A stretch of 64,000 bases of DNA from Curtobacterium sp. MR_MD2014. GTDB taxonomy: Bacteria; Actinomycetota; Actinomycetes; Actinomycetales; Microbacteriaceae. The stretch lies in contig NZ_CP009755.1 in the NCBI RefSeq assembly GCF_000772085.1, forward strand, positions 310,001-374,000. The letters run 5' to 3'. Shown piece after piece: positions 1 through 8,068 of this stretch. A model generated the notes under the pieces. It was not told the origin of the DNA and did not search any database. It worked only from the letters and a program-made list of their open reading frames with translations. Positions within the stretch are counted from its first letter, which is position 1. Each line of letters starts with the position of its first letter. The position numbers and the translations under genes are program-made.

Positions 1-174
1 CTGGCGCTCCCGCGACTCCTGCCGGAGGTCCTCGAGCAACTCCAGCCGCCCCTCCGGCTCCACGAGGGGGCCGTAGTGCGGGTCCGCGAGCAGGATCTCG
101 ACAGCCCGCTCGACCCTGGCGAGCCGTCGCTTGAACAGGTCGTCGGGTTCGTCGGTGACACCGCGCTGACCCAT
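1..174 (-). CDS. Hypothetical protein, N-terminal 58 residues only
   Basis: An open frame starts at ATG (174-172) and runs off the window edge, so the C-terminus is missing. The visible part is hydrophilic and charged, starting MGQRGVTDEPDDLFKRRL and continuing with a predicted helical stretch rich in Arg, Glu and Leu. There is no signal peptide or membrane segment. The upstream GGGGCACGGACG has no clear ribosome site. It lies downstream of xfp on the same strand with a 122-bp gap that holds nothing I recognise. Codon use is the G/C-ending pattern of real genes here. I do not recognise the family. Confidence 0.5.
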   Translation of the reverse strand, partial: MGQRGVTDEPDDLFKRRLARVERAVEILLADPHYGPLVEPEGRLELLEDLRQESRERQ

Positions 175-296
175 CCGACGTCCGTGCCCCGAGCCTCACG
201 GCACAGGGCCGGCCACGCGACGGGCGTGACCGGTCCTGTGGACGGTGTGCAGCGCCTCCAGGCTGTGCAGGAGGAGCGTGCAGGAGACGCGGGACG

Positions 297-2768
297 TCAG
301 TTGCCGGGTGCGGCGCCCTCCGTCTCGCCGGCGCCCGGGTCGCCCCCGGTCCCGCCGTCGGTCGGCTCGTCCTGCGGCCACCCTCGGAACTCCCAGCCCG
401 ACAGCGACGGGTGGTCCTCGCCCTTCGAGTAGGCGAAGGTCCGCGCGGTGTCCCGCGCCTCGGTGAGCTTCGCGAGCAGGTCAGCGTGCGCGTCGGCGTC
501 GACCCGCGACAGTGCGTCGTGCGCCAGCGAGAAGCGGTCCATCTCGTTCAGCATGAGCATGTCGAACGGTGACGTGGTGGTGCCCTGCTCGAGGAAGCCG
601 TGCACGTGCAGGTCGTCGTGGCCGTTCCGGCGGTACGTCAGCTGGTGCACGAGCGACGGGTAGCCGTGGAAGGCGAACACCGTCGGCGTGCCGGGCAGGA
701 AGACCTCGTCGTAGCGCTCGTCGCTGACCGGGTGCTCGTGCTTCCGCGGGTCGCCGAGGGACAGCAGGTCCACGACGTTCACGAAGCGGACCCCGACCTC
801 GGGCGCGTGCTTCCGGATGATGTCCGCGGCGGCGACGGCCTCGACCGTCGGCACGTCACCGGCGCTCGCGAGGAGCACGTCGGCGCGTCCGACCGTCTGC
901 TCGGTTCCGGCCCAGTCCCAGACGCCGAGCCCGGCAGCCGCGTGCGCGACGGCGTCCTCGAGGGACAGGAAGACCGGCTCGGGGTGCTTCCCGGCGACGA
1001 TCACCTCGATGCGGTCCGTGGTCTCGAACGCGTGCGCTGCCACGGCGAGCAGGGTGTTCGCGTCCGCCGGGAGCTTGATGCGCACGAGGTCCTGCTGCTT
1101 CGAGGCGACGACGTCGAGGAAGCCCGGGTCCTGGTGCGAGAAGCCGTTGTGGTCCTGCCGCCACACGTGCGACGACAGCAGGATCGACAGGTTCGACACG
1201 GGCGCGCGCCAGTCGATGTCGGTCGACGACTCGAGCCACTTCGCGTACTGCCCGACCATCGAGTCGATGATGTGCGCGAACGCCTCGTAGGTGTTGAGCA
1301 GTCCGTGGCGGCCGGTGAGCACGTAGCCCTCGAGCATCCCCTCGAGCAGGTGCTCCGACAGGACCTCGATGACCCGGCCACGAGCGCCGAGGTGCTCGTC
1401 ACCGGCCGCGCGACGGGCACGCCACACCCGGGAGGTCACGTCGAACACGGCGTCGAGCTTGTTCGACACCGTCTCGTCGGGACCGAACAGGCGGAAGGAC
1501 GACCCGTTCCGCGAGGTCAGCTCAGCGAGCCACGGCCCGAGGGTCGCGGTCGAGCTGGCGTCCTCGCCGACGGGGACCGCGTACGGCTCGAGCGGCGGAC
1601 GGTCGAGCGCGGTGCGGATGCGCCCGCCGTTGGCGTGCGGCGTGGCGCTCATGCGGAGGTCGCCCTGCGGCCGGATGGTCGTGAGGATCCCGGTCGGCTG
1701 GCCGTCGGCGTCGAACAGCTCGTCCGGGCGGTAGCTCCGCATCCACTCCTCGAGCTGCTCGCGGTGTCCGGCGTCCTCGCGCACGGCCGGCAGCGGGACC
1801 TGGTGGGCGCGGAAGGTGCCCTCGACGCGCTCGCCGTCGACCTCCTGCGGGCCGGTCCAGCCCTTCGGGGTACGGAGCACGATCATCGGCCAGCGTGGAC
1901 GCAGGTCGGCTGCGCCTGCCGGCTGTCCGGCTGCGGCCCGTTCGGCCTGGGCCCGAGCGGCGGCCTGGATGTCGTCGATGCTCGCGAGCGCGCGGCGGAG
2001 GGCACCGTCGAACAGCGCGTGCACCGCGAACGGGTCGTGGTCCACGCGTGCGGAGTCGACGACGATCGGCTCGTACCCGAGGCCACGGAAGTACGCGGTG
2101 AGGTCCTCGTCGGGGATGCGCGCGAGGACGGTCGGGTTCGCGATCTTCCAGCCGTTGAGGTTGAGGATCGGCAGCACGGCTCCGTCGGACACCGGGTCGA
2201 GGAAGGTGTGCGCCTGCCAGGAGCCGGACAGGGGACCGGTCTCGGCCTCGCCGTCACCGACGACGCACGCCACGACGAGGTCCGGGTTGTCGAGCGCCGC
2301 GCCGTACGCGTGCGCGAGCGAGTAGCCGAGCTCGCCGCCCTCGTGGATGGATCCGGGCGTCTCCGGGGCGGCGTGGGACGGGATGCCGCCCGGGAACGAG
2401 AACTGCTTGAAGAACTTCCGGAGCCCCTCGGGGTCCGGCGTGATGTCCGGGTACAGCTCGCCCCAGGTCCCCTCGAGCCAGGCGTTCGCGTTCATCGCGG
2501 GGCCACCGTGCCCGGGCCCGCACACGTAGAGGAGGTCGCGGTCGGTCTCGGCGATGAGCGCGTTGCAGTGCGCGTAGACGAGGTTCAGCGCGGGGGAGGT
2601 GCCCCAGTGCCCGAGCAGGCGCGGCTTCACGTCGTCCGGGTCGATGGGACGGGTGAGCAGTGGGTTGTCGAGGAGGTAGATCTGCCCGACGGTGAGGTAG
2701 TTCGCGGCGCGCCACCAGGCGTCGATCGCCCGGATCCGGTCGGTGCTCGGGATGTGTACGGGGGCCAT
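297..2768 (-). CDS. xfp: Xylulose-5-phosphate/fructose-6-phosphate phosphoketolase
   Basis: Thiamine-diphosphate enzyme that splits xylulose 5-phosphate or fructose 6-phosphate with phosphate into acetyl-phosphate plus glyceraldehyde 3-phosphate or erythrose 4-phosphate (family knowledge). Its 823 residues match the usual family length of about 800. Visible motifs are GHWGT near 53, GPGHGGP near 84, HEGGELGYS near 142 and the diphosphate-binding GDGEAETGPL at 171, all typical of this family and not of transketolase. A small Ala/Gln-rich insertion lies near 270-290. No acetate kinase gene is adjacent. The ATG is only 6 bases after TAGCGT (2780-2775, minus strand), so the mRNA is probably leaderless. 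A GGGAAC element 15 bases before CGTAG is also present. Confidence 0.97.
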   Translation of the reverse strand: MAPVHIPSTDRIRAIDAWWRAANYLTVGQIYLLDNPLLTRPIDPDDVKPRLLGHWGTSPALNLVYAHCNALIAETDRDLLYVCGPGHGGPAMNANAWLEGTWGELYPDITPDPEGLRKFFKQFSFPGGIPSHAAPETPGSIHEGGELGYSLAHAYGAALDNPDLVVACVVGDGEAETGPLSGSWQAHTFLDPVSDGAVLPILNLNGWKIANPTVLARIPDEDLTAYFRGLGYEPIVVDSARVDHDPFAVHALFDGALRRALASIDDIQAAARAQAERAAAGQPAGAADLRPRWPMIVLRTPKGWTGPQEVDGERVEGTFRAHQVPLPAVREDAGHREQLEEWMRSYRPDELFDADGQPTGILTTIRPQGDLRMSATPHANGGRIRTALDRPPLEPYAVPVGEDASSTATLGPWLAELTSRNGSSFRLFGPDETVSNKLDAVFDVTSRVWRARRAAGDEHLGARGRVIEVLSEHLLEGMLEGYVLTGRHGLLNTYEAFAHIIDSMVGQYAKWLESSTDIDWRAPVSNLSILLSSHVWRQDHNGFSHQDPGFLDVVASKQQDLVRIKLPADANTLLAVAAHAFETTDRIEVIVAGKHPEPVFLSLEDAVAHAAAGLGVWDWAGTEQTVGRADVLLASAGDVPTVEAVAAADIIRKHAPEVGVRFVNVVDLLSLGDPRKHEHPVSDERYDEVFLPGTPTVFAFHGYPSLVHQLTYRRNGHDDLHVHGFLEQGTTTSPFDMLMLNEMDRFSLAHDALSRVDADAHADLLAKLTEARDTARTFAYSKGEDHPSLSGWEFRGWPQDEPTDGGTGGDPGAGETEGAAPGN

Positions 2769-2855
2769 GTCTCCACGCTACGGAGCAGGGGGCCGGAGTT
2801 CCCCAGGAACTTCGTCCAATCCGATCGGGCGAGGGCCCCGAATCCCTTGCATCAG

Positions 2856-2918
2856 CCGGGAAACACCCGGAGCGCTCACCAGCCGCAAGTAGCTGGTTCT
2901 CCACCCCTCTTCGGGGTG
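2856..2918. promoter_or_regulatory. Two small hairpins in the leader of the secreted protein gene
   Basis: CCGGG-AAACA-CCCGG occupies 2856-2870 and CACCCC-TCTTC-GGGGTG occupies 2902-2918. Both are perfect short stems with 5-base loops, 57-119 bases before the ATG at 2975. They could be leader RNA structures or protein-binding sites. No function can be assigned from sequence. Confidence 0.4.
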
Positions 2919-2974
2919 TGTTCGGCGCGCACACAGGGAATCGCGCCGAGCGCGACAACGGAAGGAACCCACTC

Positions 2975-3661
2975 ATGCGCAAGTCCATGAAGACCTCGAT
3001 CACCCTCGCCACCACCGGCGCCCTCGTCCTCGGTGGTGCCGCGTTCGGCATCAGCACGGCGAACGCCGCGACCCCGAACGTGCAGACGGTCTCGTCCTCG
3101 TCCGAGGCCTCGAAGATCCCGGCCCCGGTCGCATCGGTCCCCGAGGTCAAGGGTGGCAACACCGCCGTCGCACTCGACAAGGGCTTCACCGACGCCCTCA
3201 CCTCCCTCGGGCTGACCCCGGGCGTCTCCGGCGACGCGAAGCTCGAGGACGGCTCCGTGTCGTTCCCGATCACCGCCGGCTCGGTCACCTACTGGAGCCC
3301 GGACGGCAACTACCGCCCCTACGTGCAGGGCCTGCTGGACCACAACGGTTCGGGTCTGACCCTCAAGGCCGGCGACACCACGGTCACGCTCGAGAACTTC
3401 GTCGTGAACCCGGGCTCGTCGAAGCTCTACGGTGACGTCCTCGTCAACGGCGAGGTCGCCGCTTCGAACGCCTACCTGTTCTCGCTGCACGGTGGCACGC
3501 TCAAGCCGCTGCAGCTCGAGGGTGACAACGCCATCCTGACCGGCACCACCGTCCACGTCTCCGACGACGCCGCGAAGCTGCTCAACAGCACCTTCAAGAC
3601 CGACGCCGTCAAGGGCGGGCTGCTCGTCGGCACCGCGACCATCACCGCGCAGATCAAGTAA
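2975..3661 (+). CDS. Secreted protein, weakly HtaA-like
   Basis: 228 residues. I chose the ATG at 2975 because GGAAGGA sits just upstream and a classical signal peptide follows: MRKSMKTS, a hydrophobic core TLATTGALVLGGAAFGI, then cleavage after ANA near residue 31. The mature part is beta-rich, with YWSPDGNYRPYVQG near 105, then HNGSGLTLKAGDTTVTL and a YGDV strand, and it lacks cysteines, membrane anchor and sorting signal. The pattern recalls HtaA-type haem-associated exported domains (a single repeat), but no haem-ligand motif is obvious, so this is a weak resemblance. It is transcribed alone, with a strong terminator 37 bases downstream. Confidence 0.8.
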   Translation: MRKSMKTSITLATTGALVLGGAAFGISTANAATPNVQTVSSSSEASKIPAPVASVPEVKGGNTAVALDKGFTDALTSLGLTPGVSGDAKLEDGSVSFPITAGSVTYWSPDGNYRPYVQGLLDHNGSGLTLKAGDTTVTLENFVVNPGSSKLYGDVLVNGEVAASNAYLFSLHGGTLKPLQLEGDNAILTGTTVHVSDDAAKLLNSTFKTDAVKGGLLVGTATITAQIK

Positions 3662-3697
3662 CACCCCGCGGCACACCACCGCACCGGCACCACCACG

Positions 3698-3735
3698 AGA
3701 AGGCGCCGCTCCCCACCACGGGAGCGGCGCCTTCT
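3698..3735. terminator. Strong intrinsic terminator hairpin
   Basis: A 16-bp perfect stem (3698-3713 with 3720-3735) around a 6-base loop. It lies between the convergent secreted-protein gene and DUF1992 gene and can serve both strands. Confidence 0.85.
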
Positions 3736-3866
3736 GCACGTCCGGGCCGGCAGCGCAGGCGGGTGCGGTCGATCGGGTCGGCCTGGAGGCACGGCCCAGC
3801 GCCGCGACACCGGCCGCGGTCCGGCACGGCGGACGAGGACACGGTGCGCGCCTCGTGCTTCCCAGG

Positions 3867-4469
3867 TCACGCCCGACGCCACCACCGACGCGGCCGTGCC
3901 GCCTGCTCCGCAGCCGCACGGTCGGCGGTCGCCCGCTCGTCCGCGGCGCGGCGGGCGTCCCGCCGCTCGCGCCACCGCTCCACCTCGACGTCGACGTCGC
4001 GCATCGGCGTGACGACCGGCGGTCCGCCGAGCAGCTGCCGTCGGGCCTCCTTGACGCGGGCGTTGAAGTCGACGAGGACCGCGCGGACGTCGTCCTCGGT
4101 CGTGAGCGCGTCGAGGTGGTCGTCGAGCTCGGCGTCCTCGGTCCGCAGCGCCAGCGCCGGCGGGGCGATGCCGCGGATGTCCTCACGCTCGATCTTCGCC
4201 TTGATCCACCAGTCGGGGTCGTGCCGTCCGTCGTTCCCCGGCAGCGGTTTGCCGTGGTACGGGTTCCCCTCGAAGACCCCGCGGCGCTCGGCCTCCTCGA
4301 TGCGGGCACGAGCGTGCCGTTCGACGTCCTGCAGCCGGAGCAGGCGTCGTTCCTCGCGGACCTCGTCCGGGTCGAGGGAGCCGCGTTCGATCTCGCTGTC
4401 CACGAGCTGCTGGTACCGGTACCGGGCGGCTCGCCGCAGCCGGTCCATCCGTGCATCGACGTCGTTCAT
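3867..4469 (-). CDS. DUF1992 (DnaJ-homologue C28-like) protein
   Basis: 200 residues; the ATG at 4469 gives the natural family N-terminus MNDVDARMDRL. The core has the DUF1992 signature: an IEEAERRGVFEGNPYHGKPL block near 58-78, then the PDWWIKAKI segment. A basic, Arg/Ala-rich tail follows, ending PRRWWRRA. It is cytosolic with no membrane segment. Family members carry a domain first seen in J-protein DNAJC28, but this one has no J domain. Cellular role unknown. It is divergent from the exchanger gene with 126 bases between the starts. Confident on family, not on function. Confidence 0.85.
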   Translation of the reverse strand: MNDVDARMDRLRRAARYRYQQLVDSEIERGSLDPDEVREERRLLRLQDVERHARARIEEAERRGVFEGNPYHGKPLPGNDGRHDPDWWIKAKIEREDIRGIAPPALALRTEDAELDDHLDALTTEDDVRAVLVDFNARVKEARRQLLGGPPVVTPMRDVDVEVERWRERRDARRAADERATADRAAAEQAARPRRWWRRA

Positions 4470-4595
4470 CGCCCGTCCATCATGCGCCGCACCGCCGACG
4501 GTGTGCTCAGCGGCCGTCCACGCTGGCCGGTCGCCGTCGAGCCGTTCGGCGCACACCTCGGAGCGGTCGCGGCCGTCGGGGGCCACGGTGAGGGC

Positions 4596-5657
4596 ATGGG
4601 ATCCCTGCCGCTCTGGATGCTCGTCGTGATCTTCGTGGCCGGTGCCGCGGTGATCTGGGTCGCAGGCATCCAGCTCTCGAAGACCACCGACGTCCTCGAC
4701 GACCGGCTGCACCTCGGGAGCGCGCTCGGCGGGCTCATCGTCCTGGCCGTCGCGACGAACCTGCCCGAGATCGCCATCACGGTCAGCGCGGGCCTGTCCG
4801 GCAACATCGAGGTCGCTGCCGGCAACATCCTCGGTGGCATCGCCCTGCAGACCGTCGTGATCGCGATCCTCGACGCCTTCGGCCGACGGGGCAAGGGGGT
4901 GCGGCCGCTCACCTACCGTGCTGCGTCGCTGACCCTCGTGCTCGAGGCGGTCGTCGTCGTCGCGGTGCTCGCCGTGGTCGTGGCCGGCAGTCAGCTCCCG
5001 CCCGACCTCGTGGTCGCACGACTCACACCGGACGTGGTGCTCATCGCAGCCATCTGGGTCGTCGGGCTCCTGCTCGTGCAGCGCGCCGGCAAGGGGTTGC
5101 CGTGGCACCAGGACGGCCGGGCGCCCGACGCGTCACCGCACGCGTCGGGGCACCGGACACGGAAGCAGGACCCACCGCGGATGAGCACCCGGAAGGCGGC
5201 GGTCGTCTTCACGGTGTCGGCCCTCGCGACGCTGGTCGCCGGTGTCGTCCTCGAACGTGCGGGTGATGCGGCGTCGGAGCAGATCGGGTTGTCCGGGGTG
5301 CTCTTCGGCGCCACGGTGCTGGCCCTCGCCACGAGTCTGCCGGAGATCTCCACCGGCATCCAGGCCGTCCGGCAGGGCGACGACAACCTCGCGATGTCGG
5401 ACATCTTCGGCGGCAACGCGTTCCTGCCGGTGCTGTTCCTGGTCGCCACGGTGCTGTCCGGCAAGGCGGTGCTGCCGCAGGCGAACGCGAGTGATGTGTA
5501 CCTGACGGCCCTCGCCGCGCTGCTGACGCTGGTCTACGCGGTCGGCCTGGTGTTCCGGCCGGGGCGGCGGATCATCGGCATGGGCGTCGACTCGTTCGTC
5601 GTGGTCGTGCTCTACCTGGTCGGGGTCGCCGGCCTCGTGGCGATCACCCTGGGCTGA
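4596..5657 (+). CDS. Sodium/calcium exchanger-family membrane protein
   Basis: 353 residues with about ten hydrophobic segments arranged as two homologous halves, each carrying the alpha-repeat hallmark: NLPEIAIT near 55 with GNILGG near 76, and SLPEIS with GGNAF in the second half. Between the halves is a polar His/Arg-rich cytoplasmic loop near residues 175-200. The family exchanges Na+ or H+ for Ca2+ across the inner membrane; actual ions are not predictable here. The ATG at 4596 was chosen because the hydrophobic N-terminus starts there; the ribosome site GGTGAGGG is weak. It is a single gene converging on the GH15 gene through a shared hairpin. Confidence 0.88.
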   Translation: MGSLPLWMLVVIFVAGAAVIWVAGIQLSKTTDVLDDRLHLGSALGGLIVLAVATNLPEIAITVSAGLSGNIEVAAGNILGGIALQTVVIAILDAFGRRGKGVRPLTYRAASLTLVLEAVVVVAVLAVVVAGSQLPPDLVVARLTPDVVLIAAIWVVGLLLVQRAGKGLPWHQDGRAPDASPHASGHRTRKQDPPRMSTRKAAVVFTVSALATLVAGVVLERAGDAASEQIGLSGVLFGATVLALATSLPEISTGIQAVRQGDDNLAMSDIFGGNAFLPVLFLVATVLSGKAVLPQANASDVYLTALAALLTLVYAVGLVFRPGRRIIGMGVDSFVVVVLYLVGVAGLVAITLG

Positions 5658-5675
5658 GCAGCGTACGACCGTCGC

Positions 5676-5706
5676 GGTCAGGCGGGCACCACCGACCCGC
5701 CCGACC
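5676..5706. terminator. Bidirectional terminator hairpin
   Basis: GGTC-A-GGCGGG pairs with CCCGCC-C-GACC around a 9-base loop, between the convergent exchanger and GH15 genes. Confidence 0.6.
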
Positions 5707-5721
5707 GGGTCCGCGCCCGGT

Positions 5722-7539
5722 TCACGACTCGGCGGCGACCTCCTCGATCGTCAGCGCCGCCTGGATGAGCGCGAGGTGGGACAGCCCCTGCGGGATGTTG
5801 CCCATGAACGCCCCGTCCTCGGCGCTGAGCATCTCGCTGAACAGGCCGACGTCGTTCGCCTGCGCCACCATGTCGTCCATCAGGGAACGGGCATCGTCCA
5901 CCCGACCGGTGCACGCCATGGCGGCCGCGAGCCAGAACGAGCACGCGACGAAGGGCGACTCCTCCTGGTCCATGCCGGAGTACCGGTAGACCAGGGGGCC
6001 GTGCTGCAGCTGTTCCTCGATCGCGCGGATGGTCGACGCCATGCGCGGGCCGCGGTCGAACGACGACATCGCGTGCAGCAGGATCGAGGTGTCGATCGCG
6101 TCGGACCCCGGGTACATCACGTAGTACCCGCGCTCCTCGTCCCACCCGTGTTCGGCGACCCACTGCTCGATGAGCTCGCGGTTCTCGATCCACTTCTCGC
6201 GCGGTCCGTCGATCATGCCGGCGTCGTGGAGCTCCACCGCAGCGTCGAGCGCCTGCCAGCACCCGACCTTGCTCGACACGTAGTGCTGCGCCTCCTGGAG
6301 CTCCCACATACCGGAGTCCTGCTCGGGCCATCGGTGGCAGGCGTCGTCCGCGAGCCGCTCGAGCACGCTCGCGGTCTGGCGGTCGAGCACGTTGCCCGCC
6401 TTGACGTACTGACGGAGGATCTCGAAGACGTCACCCCAGACACCGAGCTGCAGCTGGTCGCCCGCACGGTTGCCGATCGTCACCGGACCGATGCCGTTCC
6501 ACCCGGGGACGTCGCGCTCCTCGACGCCGTCGGTCTTCTCGCCGTTCAGGTCGTAGAAGATCGGCATGGTCTCGTCGTGCTCGGCGATGGTCCGCATCAC
6601 CCAGGACACCGCCGCGTGCGTCTCCTCGCGGAGCCCGAAGCGGGTGAGGGCGTGCACGGTGTACGACAGGTCGCGGACCCAGGCGAACCGGTAGTCCCAG
6701 TTCTTGCCGCCCGTGCGGTCCTCGGGCAGGCTCGTCGTCGGCGCCGCCGCGATCGCACCCGTGGGCGAGTAGATGAGCAGCTTCAGCGCGAGCGCACTGC
6801 GCTGCACGGCGTCGGCCCACGGGCCGTCGTACGAGAAGGTCTCCGACCAGGTCGACCAGTTCTCGATCGTCCGGTCGACCGCGTCGAGCGTGCGCTCCGG
6901 CTCGGGCATGAAGATCGGCTCGTTCTCGGTACCGACGATCGTCAGGATCGACTTCGACCCCTCGTTCGTGGTGAAGCGTCCGGAGAACCGAGGCCCGTCG
7001 TCGTGCACGGGCTCGAAGCCGTGCTGCACGATGCCGATGGTCACGCCGTCGATACCGATCACCGTGCCGTTGGCCGTGTCGATGCGTCGCGGCTCCGCCG
7101 TGTTCAGCAGGGTGCCGGGGACGACCGCCCACTCCATCTCGACGGTGCCGGAGACACCCTGTACGCAGCGGCCGATCTCGGCCCACGGCAGCCGACCGGC
7201 GACGCCGGTGACCATCGCGTCCGTGACCGTGCAGGACCCGCTGTCGGTCGTCCACGTCGTGACGAGCACGTTCGTGCCCGGCAGGTACTCGCGCTCGACG
7301 CTGGCGTCGCCGGTGGGACGGAGTGCGATGTGCCCCCCGTGCTCGGCGTCGAGGATGCTCGCGAAGACCGGTGGGGAGTCCATCGAGGGGATCGGTAGCC
7401 AGTCGATCCGGCCGTCGCGTGCGACGAGCGCGACCGTGCGGCCGTCACCGATGGCTCCGTAGGAGCGGAGCGGCACGTAGCCGTCGGTGCGCTCCTCGTT
7501 GTCGTTCGCGTCGGGGGTGTCGCGGGTCCGTTCGGTCAT
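5722..7539 (-). CDS. Glycoside hydrolase family 15 protein (glucoamylase/trehalase-like)
   Basis: 605 residues. The N-terminal ~220 residues form the beta-rich trehalase-like domain (YGAIGDGRTVALVARDGRIDW near 29-50). The rest is the (alpha/alpha)6 barrel with FAWVRDLSYTVHAL, GNRAGDQLQLGVWGDVFE and SGMWELQ, the conserved acidic/aromatic segments of this family. It has no signal peptide, so it is probably cytosolic and acts on trehalose or alpha-glucans (inference from actinobacterial relatives). It is divergent from the rtcB leader region. Together with the GH13 enzyme at 16.6 kb it points to internal alpha-glucan or trehalose turnover. Confidence 0.92.
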   Translation of the reverse strand: MTERTRDTPDANDNEERTDGYVPLRSYGAIGDGRTVALVARDGRIDWLPIPSMDSPPVFASILDAEHGGHIALRPTGDASVEREYLPGTNVLVTTWTTDSGSCTVTDAMVTGVAGRLPWAEIGRCVQGVSGTVEMEWAVVPGTLLNTAEPRRIDTANGTVIGIDGVTIGIVQHGFEPVHDDGPRFSGRFTTNEGSKSILTIVGTENEPIFMPEPERTLDAVDRTIENWSTWSETFSYDGPWADAVQRSALALKLLIYSPTGAIAAAPTTSLPEDRTGGKNWDYRFAWVRDLSYTVHALTRFGLREETHAAVSWVMRTIAEHDETMPIFYDLNGEKTDGVEERDVPGWNGIGPVTIGNRAGDQLQLGVWGDVFEILRQYVKAGNVLDRQTASVLERLADDACHRWPEQDSGMWELQEAQHYVSSKVGCWQALDAAVELHDAGMIDGPREKWIENRELIEQWVAEHGWDEERGYYVMYPGSDAIDTSILLHAMSSFDRGPRMASTIRAIEEQLQHGPLVYRYSGMDQEESPFVACSFWLAAAMACTGRVDDARSLMDDMVAQANDVGLFSEMLSAEDGAFMGNIPQGLSHLALIQAALTIEEVAAES

Positions 7540-7643
7540 ACCACCAGCCTGCCCGGCCCGGCGGGGCGACCATCAGCCGGGCGTACCCCGCTGTGGACGG
7601 TCGTGGTGTGCCTCCCGACCGTGCAGGAACGGCTGAGAGAACC

Positions 7644-7691
7644 GCGACACGCCCGGGTGAGTTGTGCGGCCCGGGCGTGTCGCACTACTGT
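7644..7691 (+). promoter_or_regulatory. Promoter inside a 14-bp perfect inverted repeat, upstream of the small ORF and rtcB
   Basis: GCGACACGCCCGGG (7644-7657) is repeated exactly inverted at 7670-7683 with a 12-base gap. A candidate -35 TTGTGC (7662-7667) and -10 TACTGT (7686-7691), 18 bases apart, lie over the gap and right arm. This is the classical position for an operator that blocks polymerase. The regulator is unknown. Confidence 0.55.
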
Positions 7692-7697
7692 CGGTCC

Positions 7698-7716
7698 TCC
7701 TGCCCGTCGGGCAGGA
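7698..7716 (+). promoter_or_regulatory. Leader hairpin before the small ORF
   Basis: TCCTGCCC-GTC-GGGCAGGA is a perfect 8-bp stem starting at about the predicted transcription start. It may stabilise the 5' end of the transcript. Confidence 0.4.
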
Positions 7717-7749
7717 CCGCCCGCCCCGGGCACCCACGGAGGGACCGCG

Positions 7750-7854
7750 ATGCACGCCCAGCAGCACAGCAGCCGCCTCGAGCGCCAGCTCGATGCGCTC
7801 GTCGTGCTGCCCGCGGTGCAGTACGCGAACCCGTCCCTCCGCGAACCCGCGTAG
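7750..7854 (+). CDS. Small ORF, 34 residues, upstream of rtcB
   Basis: ATG at 7750 preceded by a near-perfect ribosome site GGAGGGA with 5-base spacing. The product starts MHAQQHSSRLERQLDALVVL and ends REPA; it is amphipathic, has no signal sequence and looks helical at the start. It sits alone between the inverted-repeat promoter and rtcB, 214 bases before the rtcB start, in the same direction. It could be a regulatory leader peptide or a genuine small protein. The strong start signal is the main support; I do not recognise the sequence. Confidence 0.5.
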   Translation: MHAQQHSSRLERQLDALVVLPAVQYANPSLREPA

Positions 7855-7965
7855 GCACGCGCCGTCCCCGACGTCCCGTGCCCACCCGGCCCGGGGCGTC
7901 CCTCCCGTCGTTCCTCCACAGGTGCACTGCACCGAGCCGGAGGCGCAGGATCCGTCCGCCCCGGA

Positions 7966-8034
7966 CCGTCACCACGACGGCCGCCCGGCCGTCACCACGA
8001 CGGCCACCCGGCCGTCACCACGACGGCCGCCCGG
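7966..8034 (+). repeat. Three tandem 23-bp repeats, each hairpin-forming, before rtcB
   Basis: Units at 7966-7988, 7989-8011 and 8012-8034 differ at one base. Each begins CCGTC-ACCAC-GACGG (5-bp stem, 5-base loop) followed by CC(G/A)CCCGG. A partial fourth copy runs into the sequence just before the rtcB ribosome site. No spacers, so not CRISPR. Confidence 0.85.
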
Positions 8035-8068
8035 CCGTCGATGACCGTCACGACGAAGGACGAACACC

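Noticed and set aside
600..2990. Long open frame on the plus strand opposite phosphoketolase
   Set aside because: It is antisense to a clearly conserved enzyme and its translation is low-complexity Arg/Val/Asp-rich, as expected for a GC-rich shadow frame.
7966..8034. Possible CRISPR-like array
   Set aside because: The repeats abut one another with no spacers and there are no cas genes.
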